This document shows positions 8,366 through 18,137 of a DNA stretch of 64,000 nucleotides, piece after piece. Both the position numbers and the translations under genes were made by a program. How positions within the stretch are numbered: the first letter of the stretch is position 1; each line of letters begins with the position of its first letter. The stretch covers positions 27,612 to 91,611 of the forward strand of contig QHXQ01000056.1 of NCBI GenBank assembly GCA_003223935.1. Reading direction: 5' to 3'. This DNA comes from Acidobacteriota bacterium (GTDB lineage: Bacteria; Acidobacteriota; Blastocatellia; Pyrinomonadales; Pyrinomonadaceae). The notes under the pieces are model-generated. The model was not told the origin of the DNA. It saw only the letters and a program-made list of their open reading frames with translations, and searched no databases.

Positions 8366-9622
8366 ATGAAAACTGTAGAGACTAATTCGCAGACCGAAAG
8401 GGCCGCGCGCGTGGCGGCGATTCAAGCGGCGTTGCGTGAGGCGGGGCTTGATGGCTGGCTCTTTTATGATTTTCGCAAGAGCGATCCGTTGGCGTATCGC
8501 ATCTTGCAGTTGCACATGCACAACATCACGTCGCGGCGTTGGTGCTACTACGTGCCAAGTGAAGGCGAACCCGTCAAGATCGTGCATACGATTGAGCGCG
8601 AGAAGTTGGACACGCTCCCCGGTCGTAAGCTCGTCTATTTGCCTTGGCAGCAACTTCATGCGGCGCTCGGCGAGGCGTTGACGGGCAAGGGCGAAGGCGC
8701 GAGTGGTGGACAAGCAAAGCGCGTGGCGATGCAGTATTCGCCGGAGAATGCGATCCCCTACTTGGCGCGCGTTGACGCGGGGATGATCGAGCTTGTGCGC
8801 TCGTTTGGTGTTGAGCCGGTGACGAGCGCAGACCTTGTGCAGATGTTCGAGGCCGTGTGGACGCCCGCGCAGAAGCGCACGCATGATGAGGCGGCGAACA
8901 AGATTCACCAGATCATCATGGACGCTTTCGCCGAAGTCGCGCGCCGCATCCGCGCGGACGTGCCGACGACCGAGTATGACATACAACAGTTCATCGTGCA
9001 GCGTTATGAAGACGAGAACATGACGTGCGACGGCGATCACCCGATTGTCTCCGTGAACGCCAACAGCGCCAATCCGCATTACGGCCCGACCGCAGATGTG
9101 CATGCGCCCGTTAAGCGCGGCGACTTCATCCTCTTCGACGTGTGGGCGAAGTTGCAAGAGCCTGAAGCGGTCTATGCCGATCAGACTTGGACGGGCTACA
9201 TCGGCGAGACGGTGCCGGAAGAGCACGAGCGCATCTTTCAGATCGTGCGGGCGGGGCGCGATGCGGCGATCAGGTTTGTCGAGGAGAGTGTCGCCGCCGG
9301 GCGCGAGATACGCGGCGCGGAAGTGGACGACGTGTGCCGCAACCGTATAGTCGAAGCGGGCTACGGCGCGCAGTTCCTGCATCGCACGGGCCACTCAATC
9401 GGCGAAGAGGTGCACGGCAACGGCGCGAACATTGACAATCTCGAAACCCGCGACTCGCGCCGCCTCATCCCGCGCACCTGCTTCTCCATCGAGCCGGGCA
9501 TCTACCTCGAAGGCAACTTCGGCGTCCGCTCCGAAGTGGACATGTACATCGGCGACGGCACGGCGGAAGTCACGGGCCAGCCGATCCAGACTGAGGTGAT
9601 GGCGATACTGAAAGAACAGTAG
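8366..9622 (+). CDS. M24 family metallopeptidase (Xaa-Pro aminopeptidase-like)
   Basis: Predicted cytosolic pita-bread aminopeptidase. The N-terminal creatinase-like domain covers about residues 10-170. The catalytic M24 domain spans about 175-415. Candidate metal ligands lie in FDVWAKL, the following acidic segment, TGHSIGEEVHG, CFSIEPGIYLEG and SEVDMYIGDG. The HTGHS motif is typical of aminopeptidase P and prolidase relatives. The start is 21 bp after proS, preceded by GAGAGTGAGACGAC. The last residues run into a heptamer-repeat hairpin whose first unit directly follows the stop codon. Confidence 0.88.
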   Translation: MKTVETNSQTERAARVAAIQAALREAGLDGWLFYDFRKSDPLAYRILQLHMHNITSRRWCYYVPSEGEPVKIVHTIEREKLDTLPGRKLVYLPWQQLHAALGEALTGKGEGASGGQAKRVAMQYSPENAIPYLARVDAGMIELVRSFGVEPVTSADLVQMFEAVWTPAQKRTHDEAANKIHQIIMDAFAEVARRIRADVPTTEYDIQQFIVQRYEDENMTCDGDHPIVSVNANSANPHYGPTADVHAPVKRGDFILFDVWAKLQEPEAVYADQTWTGYIGETVPEEHERIFQIVRAGRDAAIRFVEESVAAGREIRGAEVDDVCRNRIVEAGYGAQFLHRTGHSIGEEVHGNGANIDNLETRDSRRLIPRTCFSIEPGIYLEGNFGVRSEVDMYIGDGTAEVTGQPIQTEVMAILKEQ

Positions 9623-9704
9623 GCAGAAGGCAGAAAGCAGAAGGCAGCAAAAACAAAACTGCTTTCTGCTTTCTACCTACCGCCTTCTGCTTTCTGCCTT
9701 CTGC
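9623..9704. repeat. Heptamer-repeat hairpin (GCAGAAG / CTTCTGC family)
   Basis: The left arm 9623-9647 consists of AGGCAGA-type 7-bp units, and the right arm 9680-9704 of complementary CTTCTGC units. The arms pair at 24 of 25 positions. The 32-nt interior contains a second partial CTGCTTT array. The structure starts right after the M24 stop codon and ends 6 bp before the next ATG, leaving no Shine-Dalgarno sequence for that gene. It has the same design as the hairpins at 1991-2060 and 62961-63029, with an unrelated unit sequence. Confidence 0.85.
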
Positions 9705-9710
9705 TTTTCC

Positions 9711-10481
9711 ATGCTCGATTTCGCTATTCAAACCGCCCGCGATGCCGGGCGCATTCTCGCGGAACGCTTCGGGCGCGCGTCTTTGCGCGTGCAACATAAG
9801 GGCGACATTAATCTCGTCACGGAGGCTGACCTTGCGGCGGAGCGTCTCATCGTTGAGCGCATCCGCAGCTATTACCCACGCCATGCGATCCTTGCGGAAG
9901 AGGCGGGCGATGTGGCGCGTGAAGGGCCGGCGAGCGATTATAAGTGGGTCGTCGATCCGCTCGACGGGACGACGAACTACGCGCACGGCTATCCGTGCTT
10001 CTGCGTCTCAATCGGGTTGGAGCACAAGGGCGAGCTTGTCGTCGGCGTCGTCTATGATCCGATCCTTGATGAGATGTTCGCGGCCGAGCGCGGTGGCGGT
10101 GCGACGTTGAACGGGCGGCGCATACACGTCTCCGAAGTCGAAGACTTGAACCGCGCGCTGCTGTGCACAGGCTTTCCTTACGACGTGCGCGAGCGCAACG
10201 ATTTCGCGCGCCACTTCGTCAACTTCATCATGCACGCACAAGGCGTCAGGCGCGACGGCGCGGCGGCGCTCGACATGGCTTACGTCGCCTGCGGGCGCTT
10301 TGAAGGATTTTATGAGGAGGGCTTGCAGCCTTGGGATGTGGCCGCAGCCATCGTCATCATCGAAGAGGCGGGCGGGCGCGTCTCGCGCTATGACGGCTCA
10401 CAGGCAAGCATCTACGCGCCGCCGATCATGGCAAGCAATGGCCTCGTGCATGAACAGATGATGCGCGTGCTGGCGCTCTAA
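9711..10481 (+). CDS. suhB: Inositol monophosphatase family protein (SuhB-like)
   Basis: Mg-dependent phosphatase of the IMPase fold acting on inositol-1-phosphate or related sugar phosphates. Bacterial SuhB also has a role in transcription antitermination. The metal-site motifs are complete: ILAEEAGD (Glu), VVDPLDGTTNYAHGYP, and LQPWDVAAAIVIIEEAGG near the C-terminus. The 256-residue length is normal. The ATG at 9711 gives the expected N-terminus (MLDFAIQTARDAG), although the repeat hairpin immediately upstream leaves no obvious ribosome binding site. Confidence 0.9.
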   Translation: MLDFAIQTARDAGRILAERFGRASLRVQHKGDINLVTEADLAAERLIVERIRSYYPRHAILAEEAGDVAREGPASDYKWVVDPLDGTTNYAHGYPCFCVSIGLEHKGELVVGVVYDPILDEMFAAERGGGATLNGRRIHVSEVEDLNRALLCTGFPYDVRERNDFARHFVNFIMHAQGVRRDGAAALDMAYVACGRFEGFYEEGLQPWDVAAAIVIIEEAGGRVSRYDGSQASIYAPPIMASNGLVHEQMMRVLAL

Positions 10482-10491
10482 AGCTGCTCAG

Positions 10492-10520
10492 TTGACATCG
10501 CATGAACGCGCCGTTAGATT
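10492..10520 (+). promoter_or_regulatory. Sigma70-type promoter for the WD40-caspase gene
   Basis: A perfect -35 TTGACA (10492-10497), a 17-bp spacer and a -10 TAGATT (10515-10520) lie between the suhB stop and the next gene. Transcription would begin near 10527, giving a leader of about 58 nt. The open frame from the TTG at 10492 therefore begins inside the -35 box, which supports the later ATG at 10585. Confidence 0.7.
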
Positions 10521-10584
10521 TTCACTGTGTCACTCCTCGAAGTGGTCGCCATCTCTCATCGGAATAATTCAAGGATTTCCTATT

Positions 10585-13500
10585 ATGAAACGAAGCATTA
10601 AGTTTGTGCGCCGCCGGGCGTTCTGGCGGTTCGCTTTGGCGCTGGCATTCTGCGTGGGCAGTGCGTTGGTCTTATCGTTCAGCGCGACTCAGGCGCAATC
10701 CACTGACAATCAACAGGGCCCGCGCGGTATTGGCTTGCCGACACAGACGCCAACGCCGCCGCAACCGACGACGACGAACGCGCAAGGCAGCACGATCAGC
10801 AAACCCGAACTGGTGTTGCAAACCGGTTACCCTTACGCCATCCAGATGCGCATGCTCTTTAGCCCAGACGGGCGTTTGCTCGCCACGACGACTTGGAACA
10901 GCAGTCAGGTCAAACTCTGGGAGGTGGCTACGGGTCGCGAGTTGCGCACCTTCATCGGCAGCAGCGGCGGCGGAGGTAGTACGCTTGTGGCGTTCACGGG
11001 CGTCTCAACCGTCGCGTTTAGCCATGACAGCCGACGGCTTGCGGCCGGCGGTCATGATGGTTCGATCAAAGTCTGGGACGTGACGAACGGGCGCGAGGTC
11101 TCGACCATCGCGGGCGCGCAACAGAATTCGACCGACAACTCGCTTGGCGTTTACTCGTTAGCCTTCAGCCCCGACGGGCAGATGCTCATTGCCTATAACG
11201 CTCCCGTGACTAAACTCTACGAGGTGGCGACCGGGCGCGAGTTGCGCACGCTGGACATCGGCGTGCCGACGGATGCCGGCAGCACCACCCAAGGACACTT
11301 CGCGCTCACCGCCGACGGCCGGCAGATGATCATCATCGCATCGGACATCGGGCGCAAGGTTAAGAATTCGATCAAATACATCGATCTCGCATCAGGCAGC
11401 GAAGCGCGCACAATCCTGCTGCCTGAAGATGCTCAACGCGCCACCGGTAGTCTGCTGGCGCAGACGCCGGACGGTCGGCTGTTCGGCGTGATGCTCGACG
11501 CCCAAGCGTTCGCACAAGAGTCCCAACTCAAGCTGTGGGACTTCACGGCCAAGACGGGGCGCACGCTCCTGACGCTCCCACGCGGACGCGCCGCGAGCTT
11601 CGATCTCAGTCCCGATGGGCACCTGCTGGCCACTGCCGTTGGTAATACAGTCAAGCTCTGGGATACAACGACGGGGAGCGAAGTGCACACGTTTGATGTG
11701 CCCGCCCCCCTTGCGCAGTTTGCGCCGGAAGTGGGGGTCAACGCGCTTGTCTTTAGTCCTGACGGTAGGCTTCTGGCGACGACGAGCGGGATGGACGGCC
11801 AGATCACACTTTGGGACACGCAGACCACGCGTGTCGTGCAGAGGTTGAAGGGCGGAACAAATTTCGCTTACGACGCAGCCTTTAGTCCCGATGGTACGCG
11901 CCTCTACACGGGCGCAAAGACCGTCTGGGATTTAAGCGGCGGGCGCGGCTTGCGCGCTTCCTCCGTCTCGGCCGATCTCGCCTACGGTGCATTCCTCAGT
12001 CACGACGGGAGTCTGTTGGCGACGCGCAGTTATCAAGACCCAAAGATCACGCTCTACGACGCGACGACCAATCGCCAACTGCAAACCCTCGCGCCCAGCG
12101 AACGAGCCATACCAATCCAGACAGTTTTCAGTCCCGACGGTCGGCTGCTGGCTGCGAACTACCAGCTTGCCCCCGAACAGATGCCGACGTTAAAGGCCAA
12201 GAGCCAAGCGGATGTGATGAAAGCAGTCAAAGAGGCGGAGAAAGCCTCGAGAAAAGACCCGGCAGCAATCCAACGCAATGTCATGCAAGCGTTATACGGC
12301 AACGGGCCGAGCACGACCATACAGAATCAAGTGAAAATCTGGGACACGCAGACCGGGCGCGAGGTGCGCAGCATCAACGTGCCGTCAGCCTTTCAGTTCT
12401 CTCAGTTCGTGGCGGGCACGGTCGGCAAAGTTGTCTTCAGTCCCGACGGGCGCGCAGTCGCTGTGACGCCGTTCCTGAGCAACACCGTCACGCTCTGGGA
12501 CATTGCGAGCGGTCAGCAACTACGCACCTTCGGCAGTGCCGCCCCGTCCAATCCTGCCGATCCATCCAACCCTTACGCCGCCTTTAGTGGTATGGCCTTC
12601 GGCGGCACCGGCAGCGTCTCTGCCATCGCCTTCAGCCCCGACGGCCGGCTTCTCGCCACCGGCGGCAAAGAGATTGAGAACAATTTCGATCCGTCATCCA
12701 TGATGGCCACTGCGATGGCGAACGCGCGCAACCCTAAAGCCGCCGCGCAGACACAGGCGCAGATGCAAGCCATGATGCAGAACATGCGCGACAGCATGAA
12801 GACGAGCGGCCCCGTACACGTCTGGGACGTGGCGACGGGCCAAGAGGTGCGCGCCCTTCGCGGGCACGAGGCGGAAGTCAAAGCCATCGCCTTTAGTGCC
12901 GACGGCCGCTTGCTTGCCTCCGCCGCAGCCGACAACACGTTGAAGCTTTGGGACGCGACGACGGGGCGGGAACTGCACACACTCAAAGGCCAGAATGCAG
13001 AGGTCAACTCGCTCGCCTTCAGTCCCGACAACAGCTTGCTCGTCTCGACGGCCAACGACGGCAGCACTTATCTCTGGGACGCCAAGACGGGCCAGCAACT
13101 CGCCACACTCATCTCCCTCTTCAACGGTGCCGATTGGCTCGTCATCACGCCCGACGGACTCTTTGACGGCTCGCCCGGCGCGTGGAATCAGATTCTTTGG
13201 CGCTACGACGAGAACACCTTCAACGTCGCGCCCATCGAATGGTTCTTCAACGAGTTCTTCTATCCGGGCTTGCTCTCAGACCTCGTCGCCGGTAAACGTC
13301 CCAAGGCCGCGCAAAACTTCGCCGACAAGGATCGCCGCCAGCCCGTCGTCAAGGTCACGCTCGCTGATGCGGGCGACACGAGCGCGCCGATTGCGACGCG
13401 CAACGTCAAAGTTAAGATCGCAGTGCAAGACGCCGAGCCGGACGCAACGCACAGCGCGGGCAGTGGCGCACGCGACCTGCGCCTGTTCCGCAACGGCTCG

Positions 13501-14544
13501 CTCGTCCGTGTCTGGCACGGCGACGTACTCAAAGGCCAAAAGAGCGTCACGCTTGAGACGACACTGCCGCTCATGGCAGGCGCGAACCGCTTGACCGCTT
13601 ACACCTTCAACCGCGACAACGTCAAGAGCCGCGACGCGCAGCTTGCGCTCACGGGCGCAGATTCGTTGAAGCACACGGGCACAGCTTACGTGCTCGCCGT
13701 AGGTGTCAACGAATATGCGAACCCGCAATACAACTTGAAGTACGCCGTGCCGGACGCGCAGGAGTTTGGCACAGAAGTGCAGCGTCAGCAGACGAAGCTC
13801 GGCCGCTACGATCACGTCGAAGTCGTTACGCTGCTTAACGGCGACGCGACCAAAGCGAATATCATGGCGGCGCTCGCTAAGCTGGCCCAACAGACGCAGC
13901 CCGAAGACGAGATCATCGTCTATTTCGCCGGACACGGCACGGCGCAGCAGAACAGTTTCTATCTGATCCCGCACGACCTCGGCTACATGGGCAGCCGCAC
14001 GCTACTCAACCCATCAGCCCTGCGCAGTATCCTCACGCACAGTATTTCGGACACGGAACTTGAAGATGCTTTCGAGCAGGTGAACGCCGGCCAAATTCTG
14101 TTCGTCATTGATGCGTGCAACAGTGGGCAAGCCCTCGAAGCCGAAGAGAAGCGACGCGGGCCGATGAACTCGAAGGGTCTCGCACAGTTGGCTTACGAGA
14201 AAGGCATGTACATCTTGACCGCCGCGCAGAGTTTTCAAGCGGCGCAGGAAGTATCACAACTCGGCCACGGTTTGCTGACCTACGTGTTGGTTGACGAGGG
14301 CTTGAAGCAGGGCTTAGCCGACAACGAACCGAAGGACGGCGCGGTGCTGGCGCGCGAGTGGATTGACTACGCCACGAACCGCGTGCCCACGATGCAGCTT
14401 GAGAAGGTGCGCCAAGCGCGCGACCTTTCATTCGCCGCAGACGACACGCGCGGGCTTGATCTCTCGCGGCGCGTCGCCCAACGCCCGCGCCCCTTCTATC
14501 GCCGCGAACTCGAAGCGCAACCGATCATCGTGGCCAAACCGTGA
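10585..14544 (+). CDS. Secreted double WD40 beta-propeller fused to a caspase-like (C14) peptidase
   Basis: A 1319-residue exported protein with a signal segment at about 15-40 (ending ATQAQ). About fourteen WD40-type repeats follow (recurrent FSPDGRLLAT ... VKLWD ... TGRELRTL), enough for two seven-bladed propellers. Two repeats carry long low-complexity insertions: Lys/Ala/Glu-rich near nt 12180-12290, and Ala/Gln/Met-rich near 12700-12800. The C-terminal caspase fold begins at YVLAVGVNEYANPQ. It has His1117 in YFAGHG and Cys1178 in IDACNSGQ, so the catalytic dyad is intact. It probably senses or scaffolds through the propellers and cleaves partners outside the cytoplasm; the targets are unknown. 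Start chosen at ATG 10585, with AAGGA about 10 bp upstream. Confidence 0.9.
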   Translation: MKRSIKFVRRRAFWRFALALAFCVGSALVLSFSATQAQSTDNQQGPRGIGLPTQTPTPPQPTTTNAQGSTISKPELVLQTGYPYAIQMRMLFSPDGRLLATTTWNSSQVKLWEVATGRELRTFIGSSGGGGSTLVAFTGVSTVAFSHDSRRLAAGGHDGSIKVWDVTNGREVSTIAGAQQNSTDNSLGVYSLAFSPDGQMLIAYNAPVTKLYEVATGRELRTLDIGVPTDAGSTTQGHFALTADGRQMIIIASDIGRKVKNSIKYIDLASGSEARTILLPEDAQRATGSLLAQTPDGRLFGVMLDAQAFAQESQLKLWDFTAKTGRTLLTLPRGRAASFDLSPDGHLLATAVGNTVKLWDTTTGSEVHTFDVPAPLAQFAPEVGVNALVFSPDGRLLATTSGMDGQITLWDTQTTRVVQRLKGGTNFAYDAAFSPDGTRLYTGAKTVWDLSGGRGLRASSVSADLAYGAFLSHDGSLLATRSYQDPKITLYDATTNRQLQTLAPSERAIPIQTVFSPDGRLLAANYQLAPEQMPTLKAKSQADVMKAVKEAEKASRKDPAAIQRNVMQALYGNGPSTTIQNQVKIWDTQTGREVRSINVPSAFQFSQFVAGTVGKVVFSPDGRAVAVTPFLSNTVTLWDIASGQQLRTFGSAAPSNPADPSNPYAAFSGMAFGGTGSVSAIAFSPDGRLLATGGKEIENNFDPSSMMATAMANARNPKAAAQTQAQMQAMMQNMRDSMKTSGPVHVWDVATGQEVRALRGHEAEVKAIAFSADGRLLASAAADNTLKLWDATTGRELHTLKGQNAEVNSLAFSPDNSLLVSTANDGSTYLWDAKTGQQLATLISLFNGADWLVITPDGLFDGSPGAWNQILWRYDENTFNVAPIEWFFNEFFYPGLLSDLVAGKRPKAAQNFADKDRRQPVVKVTLADAGDTSAPIATRNVKVKIAVQDAEPDATHSAGSGARDLRLFRNGSLVRVWHGDVLKGQKSVTLETTLPLMAGANRLTAYTFNRDNVKSRDAQLALTGADSLKHTGTAYVLAVGVNEYANPQYNLKYAVPDAQEFGTEVQRQQTKLGRYDHVEVVTLLNGDATKANIMAALAKLAQQTQPEDEIIVYFAGHGTAQQNSFYLIPHDLGYMGSRTLLNPSALRSILTHSISDTELEDAFEQVNAGQILFVIDACNSGQALEAEEKRRGPMNSKGLAQLAYEKGMYILTAAQSFQAAQEVSQLGHGLLTYVLVDEGLKQGLADNEPKDGAVLAREWIDYATNRVPTMQLEKVRQARDLSFAADDTRGLDLSRRVAQRPRPFYRRELEAQPIIVAKP

Positions 14545-15134
14545 AGAGCAGGAATGAAGGCTCAGAGATGAGGAATGAAAGCGCGCCAAGCTTGGTACTG
14601 AACGTACTTGGTCAAGCGTATCGAATGAGCTGAAGGCAGGCGGGGCGCAACCGCGCCTGCTCTGCGAGTGATCGTCGGCGCGGTCTTCATAATGTAAGTT
14701 GTGAGCCAGAAACGGAGGCGGTGGAACCCCTGCCGCTGTTGCCTTAGTAATAGCCTATCCCAGAACCTATTCCCGAAAAACAATTGACAGTAAATCAGCA
14801 AGCGCTGTATCGTGCGGCTGCTCCTCAAACGATGTTCGCTGACGACACGCCAACCGTCGTCACTCTCATCCAGCAGTTAACCATCGAGGGAGATTGTGGT
14901 GTAGTTGCCGCTTGCTGTAGCACACGTATGGGAACGATAGCGCGCACCTCTGGACACAGCCTTGTTGAATATGGGTTGTAACCACTAGGCCATCTCAAGG
15001 GGAAAGCTTACCGCCAGAGCGTTCAAAGTAAGTCGCACTTGGCAAACCGATGGTTTATTAAACGCAGCATCAGTTTGAGTCGAGATGAGGCTTTAACGAA
15101 CTGTTGTCAGTCTAACCAAGAAGGAGCAGCCCCC
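14545..15134. other. 590-bp intergenic region with a possible promoter
   Basis: No convincing gene is seen. A perfect TTGACA (14784-14789) is followed after 18 bp by TATCGT (14808-14813), a plausible promoter for the cytochrome gene with a leader over 300 nt. Short open frames here, including the in-frame extension from 15039, have no coding character. The AAGGAG at 15121 serves the cytochrome start. Confidence 0.4.
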
Positions 15135-18074
15135 ATGCTCAGACCAGCTAAAGCTTGGCTCTTCATTCTCCTACTCATCTGCACTTCAGTTTATCTCTTA
15201 CACTCCACCCCAATTATAGAACGACCTGTCTCTGCTGCCACGAATCGGCAGACAGGCGCGCAAAGCGGTCATGCAACGGGCACGCCGTTGCCGCTCTGTT
15301 CTGAACGCGCAGAGCATCAACTGCCGCTGCCGAGCACCTTCCTGCCCGACCGGCTCACAGAGTACCAGCAGCAACTCGCCGACTTTCTCAAACGCGGCGA
15401 GTATCTGCACTGGTGTGCTGATAAAGGACTGCGCGATACCGGCCCCTTCGTCAATAAAGTTCCATTGGGCGTCCACCCGACGGTGAAGATCTATTATTCG
15501 CCGAAGATTATGAGATGGTTGATGGATGATCGAAAGGAAACGATTCCTGATGGCGCGATGATCGTCAAAGAGCAGTACACACCGCCGGCGGCGCAGTATC
15601 AACTGACCGCGCCGGAGAAGGTCTCAGACTGGACGATCATGATCAAGGATGCGAAAGGTTCGAAGGATGGTTGGTACTGGGCAGAGATTTGGAAAGGGCA
15701 AACGCCGGATAGCAACAAGCCGCCATACACCATGCGTAATGCCGGCTTCGGCCTCTATTGCACGCGCTGCCACGCCACGGCGGAGAAAGATCATACGTTC
15801 GCCTCGTTGAATAACATCGAAGGCTTTCCCGGCCAACCGCTCTCTTATTTCGTTGACCTCTCGTGGCTCCCGCAACCGACGCTGACGCCGGCCGCGAAGG
15901 TCGCGCCAGCGCCGTCGCTGGCGGCGAACCAAGCGCCGGTGAAGCCGCCGATGAGTCATCACGACCAATCGTCGTTGCTTGAAGTGGCCGAAGTGGCCGA
16001 AGCTATGTCCGCGCACGACCCCGTACGGACGACACGACAGCCCGACCCCGCCTTCGTGAAGTTCTTCAATTCTATCTCGCCCGTGCCGCTAAAGGACGTT
16101 AAGAAGATACCGCCGGAGACCTACGATCATGTCTGGCCAGATCATCAAACGCCGCAGCAGTTCCTCACGTCGGATTCGTGCATGGGCTGCCACAGCGCCA
16201 TCTATTACGGCAACGTGATGGTGTACACGGGCGCGCAGCAGCCGGACAAGACTGTGCCGGCGATGAACATCTCGCCCTTCGGCGAGTGGCGCTGGTCGCC
16301 GATGGGTCTGGCGGGACGCGACCCCATCTTCTATGCCCAGTTGGATAGCGAACTCGCTTACTTGCAGACCATCAAAGACCCAATAGAGCGAGAGAAACTG
16401 ACGCACGATCTGATTAACACCTGCTTCAGTTGTCATGGCGTGATGGGCAAACGCCAGCACGATCTTGATCACGGGGCGGCGACCAATTTCAATCGTGATT
16501 TCGTTTACCTGACCGATGCGCGGGATGCGAATTTCAAGTACGGCGCGCTGGCGCGCGACGGCGTCAGTTGTCTATCTTGTCACCACATCGTCGAAGATAA
16601 AACGCCGCCGGGCGAACAGCCGCTTAAATACTTTCTGGAGCACGCCATCACCGGGCAGTTTGAAATGGGCAAGAGTGATGAAGCTTCGGGCCCGTTTAAA
16701 GACAACGAGGTCGTCACCGATCCGATGAATAATGCGTTGGGCGTAAAACCAAAATTTGATGCCTATATCCAGAGTTCGCGGATGTGCGGTAGTTGCCACA
16801 CCATCCATCTGCCCATCGTGGATAAGATGGGCAAGCCGGGCAAAGACCTTGAGCAGTTGACCTATCTGGAATGGCTCAACAGCAGCTACCAGAACGAATT
16901 CGGCCACAATCCAAAGGCGCAGACCTGTCAGGATTGCCACATGCCCGCGAAGTATAGCAACGCGAAGGGCACGCTCAACGTGCCTTTGATTCAACAACCC
17001 ATCGCCACCGTTGAGGACGATACCTATCCGGCGACCGAAGGGCGAGCCGCGCCCGACAAGGTTCACGTCCGCGTCCGGCCGAGCGGCTTCGCGCGCCACC
17101 AGTTGCAGGGCCTCAACGTGCCCTTGCTGGAGATGTTCTTGCAGTTCATGAACCCTTACGCTGTCGCTGACAAGCAGTTTCCCTATAACGAAGTCCTCGG
17201 CGTGCGCCAGAACGATTACATGCTGGGCGTCAACTTCGATCTGCCCAACACTATTGATGCCTTCGTGCAGCAAGCGCAAAACTCCACGGCGGCGATAGCG
17301 GTGCGACCTGTCTCGGCCGACAAGCAAAAGCTCGTGGCGCATGTTACGGTGACCAATAAGGCCGGGCATCGGCTGCCGAGCGGCGTCGGTTTCCGGCGCG
17401 CGTTTATTGAATTGAAGGTGACGGATACAACGACGGGGCAAGTGGTGTGGTGCTCGGGCTGCACAAATGAGCTAGGCATCATCGTTGACCAAAGCGGCCA
17501 ACCGCTGCCGACGGAGTTCTTCGACCGGTACAAGGACAAGTCGGGCCAGTGGCGGCAATACTTTCAGCCACATTTCTACGACCAGCCGGGCCACACGATC
17601 ACGAGCCAAGAGCAAGTGGAAATTTACGAAGAACTAACTGAGGACGCGACCGGCCAGATCACCACAAGCTTTATCCGGCGTGACGACCGGTTGAAGGATA
17701 ATCGGCTGTTGCCGCTCGGTTGGACGGAACGGGGGCCAGACCCCTCGCTGTCCGGCGACTTCCTCGAAGCCACTCATCCTTTTGCGACGGGCAGTGACAG
17801 GCACTACAAGGACGGTAGCGGCACGAGTGTCGTGACCTACGAGGTGCCGTTGAATGGTCGTGAGCCAAAAGATTTGCAAGTCACGGCGACTTTGTACTAT
17901 CAAACCATTCCGCCTTACTACCTCAAAATGCGCTTTGACCAAGCCGCAGCATATCCCGCGACGAAGCGCCTATATTATCTAACCTCAAATCTCAAAACGT
18001 CGCGCACGCCGATTGAGAACTGGAAACTCTTGCTCGTCTCCAACAGTGTGCCTGCGAGCGGAAAGAGGAACTGA
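15135..18074 (+). CDS. Exported multihaem c-type cytochrome (six CxxCH)
   Basis: A 979-residue exported protein with an uncleaved or signal helix at about 5-25. Six haem-binding CxxCH motifs are visible: CTRCH, CMGCH, CFSCH, CLSCH, CGSCH and CQDCH. A seventh pair, CSGC, lacks the His and is probably structural. The layout resembles the cytochrome c554/c-prime-like class, with a large haem-free C-terminal region of beta character (about 680-970). It is likely a periplasmic or outer-surface electron carrier or oxidoreductase; the partner and substrate are unknown. ATG 15135 has AAGGAG 8 bp upstream, better than the in-frame start at 15039. No cytochrome maturation gene lies nearby. Confidence 0.88.
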   Translation: MLRPAKAWLFILLLICTSVYLLHSTPIIERPVSAATNRQTGAQSGHATGTPLPLCSERAEHQLPLPSTFLPDRLTEYQQQLADFLKRGEYLHWCADKGLRDTGPFVNKVPLGVHPTVKIYYSPKIMRWLMDDRKETIPDGAMIVKEQYTPPAAQYQLTAPEKVSDWTIMIKDAKGSKDGWYWAEIWKGQTPDSNKPPYTMRNAGFGLYCTRCHATAEKDHTFASLNNIEGFPGQPLSYFVDLSWLPQPTLTPAAKVAPAPSLAANQAPVKPPMSHHDQSSLLEVAEVAEAMSAHDPVRTTRQPDPAFVKFFNSISPVPLKDVKKIPPETYDHVWPDHQTPQQFLTSDSCMGCHSAIYYGNVMVYTGAQQPDKTVPAMNISPFGEWRWSPMGLAGRDPIFYAQLDSELAYLQTIKDPIEREKLTHDLINTCFSCHGVMGKRQHDLDHGAATNFNRDFVYLTDARDANFKYGALARDGVSCLSCHHIVEDKTPPGEQPLKYFLEHAITGQFEMGKSDEASGPFKDNEVVTDPMNNALGVKPKFDAYIQSSRMCGSCHTIHLPIVDKMGKPGKDLEQLTYLEWLNSSYQNEFGHNPKAQTCQDCHMPAKYSNAKGTLNVPLIQQPIATVEDDTYPATEGRAAPDKVHVRVRPSGFARHQLQGLNVPLLEMFLQFMNPYAVADKQFPYNEVLGVRQNDYMLGVNFDLPNTIDAFVQQAQNSTAAIAVRPVSADKQKLVAHVTVTNKAGHRLPSGVGFRRAFIELKVTDTTTGQVVWCSGCTNELGIIVDQSGQPLPTEFFDRYKDKSGQWRQYFQPHFYDQPGHTITSQEQVEIYEELTEDATGQITTSFIRRDDRLKDNRLLPLGWTERGPDPSLSGDFLEATHPFATGSDRHYKDGSGTSVVTYEVPLNGREPKDLQVTATLYYQTIPPYYLKMRFDQAAAYPATKRLYYLTSNLKTSRTPIENWKLLLVSNSVPASGKRN

Positions 18075-18076
18075 GG

Positions 18077-18103
18077 CGGTTACATTAGTAACCGGAACTT
18101 TTT
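18077..18103 (+). terminator. Candidate rho-independent terminator after the cytochrome gene
   Basis: A 7-bp perfect stem, CGGTTAC / GTAACCG, with an ATTA loop (18077-18094) begins 2 bp after the stop codon. It is followed by GAACTTTTT ending at 18103. The stem is short and the T-run is offset by four bases, so strength is uncertain. Confidence 0.5.
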
Positions 18104-18137
18104 CGCCGTTCATGACTTTCTTCTGGGCGAATAGATG

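Noticed and set aside
8348..9394. 348-residue minus-strand frame opposite the M24 gene
   Set aside because: Long antisense frames are common here because of codon bias; the plus-strand M24 gene is unambiguous.
14784..14981. 65-residue frame in the gap before the cytochrome gene
   Set aside because: It starts inside a TTGACA box and has no coding character.
14960..15000. tRNA-like stretch GGGTTGTAACCACTAGGCCATCT
   Set aside because: The flanks do not form an acceptor stem or a T-arm, so no tRNA gene can be folded.
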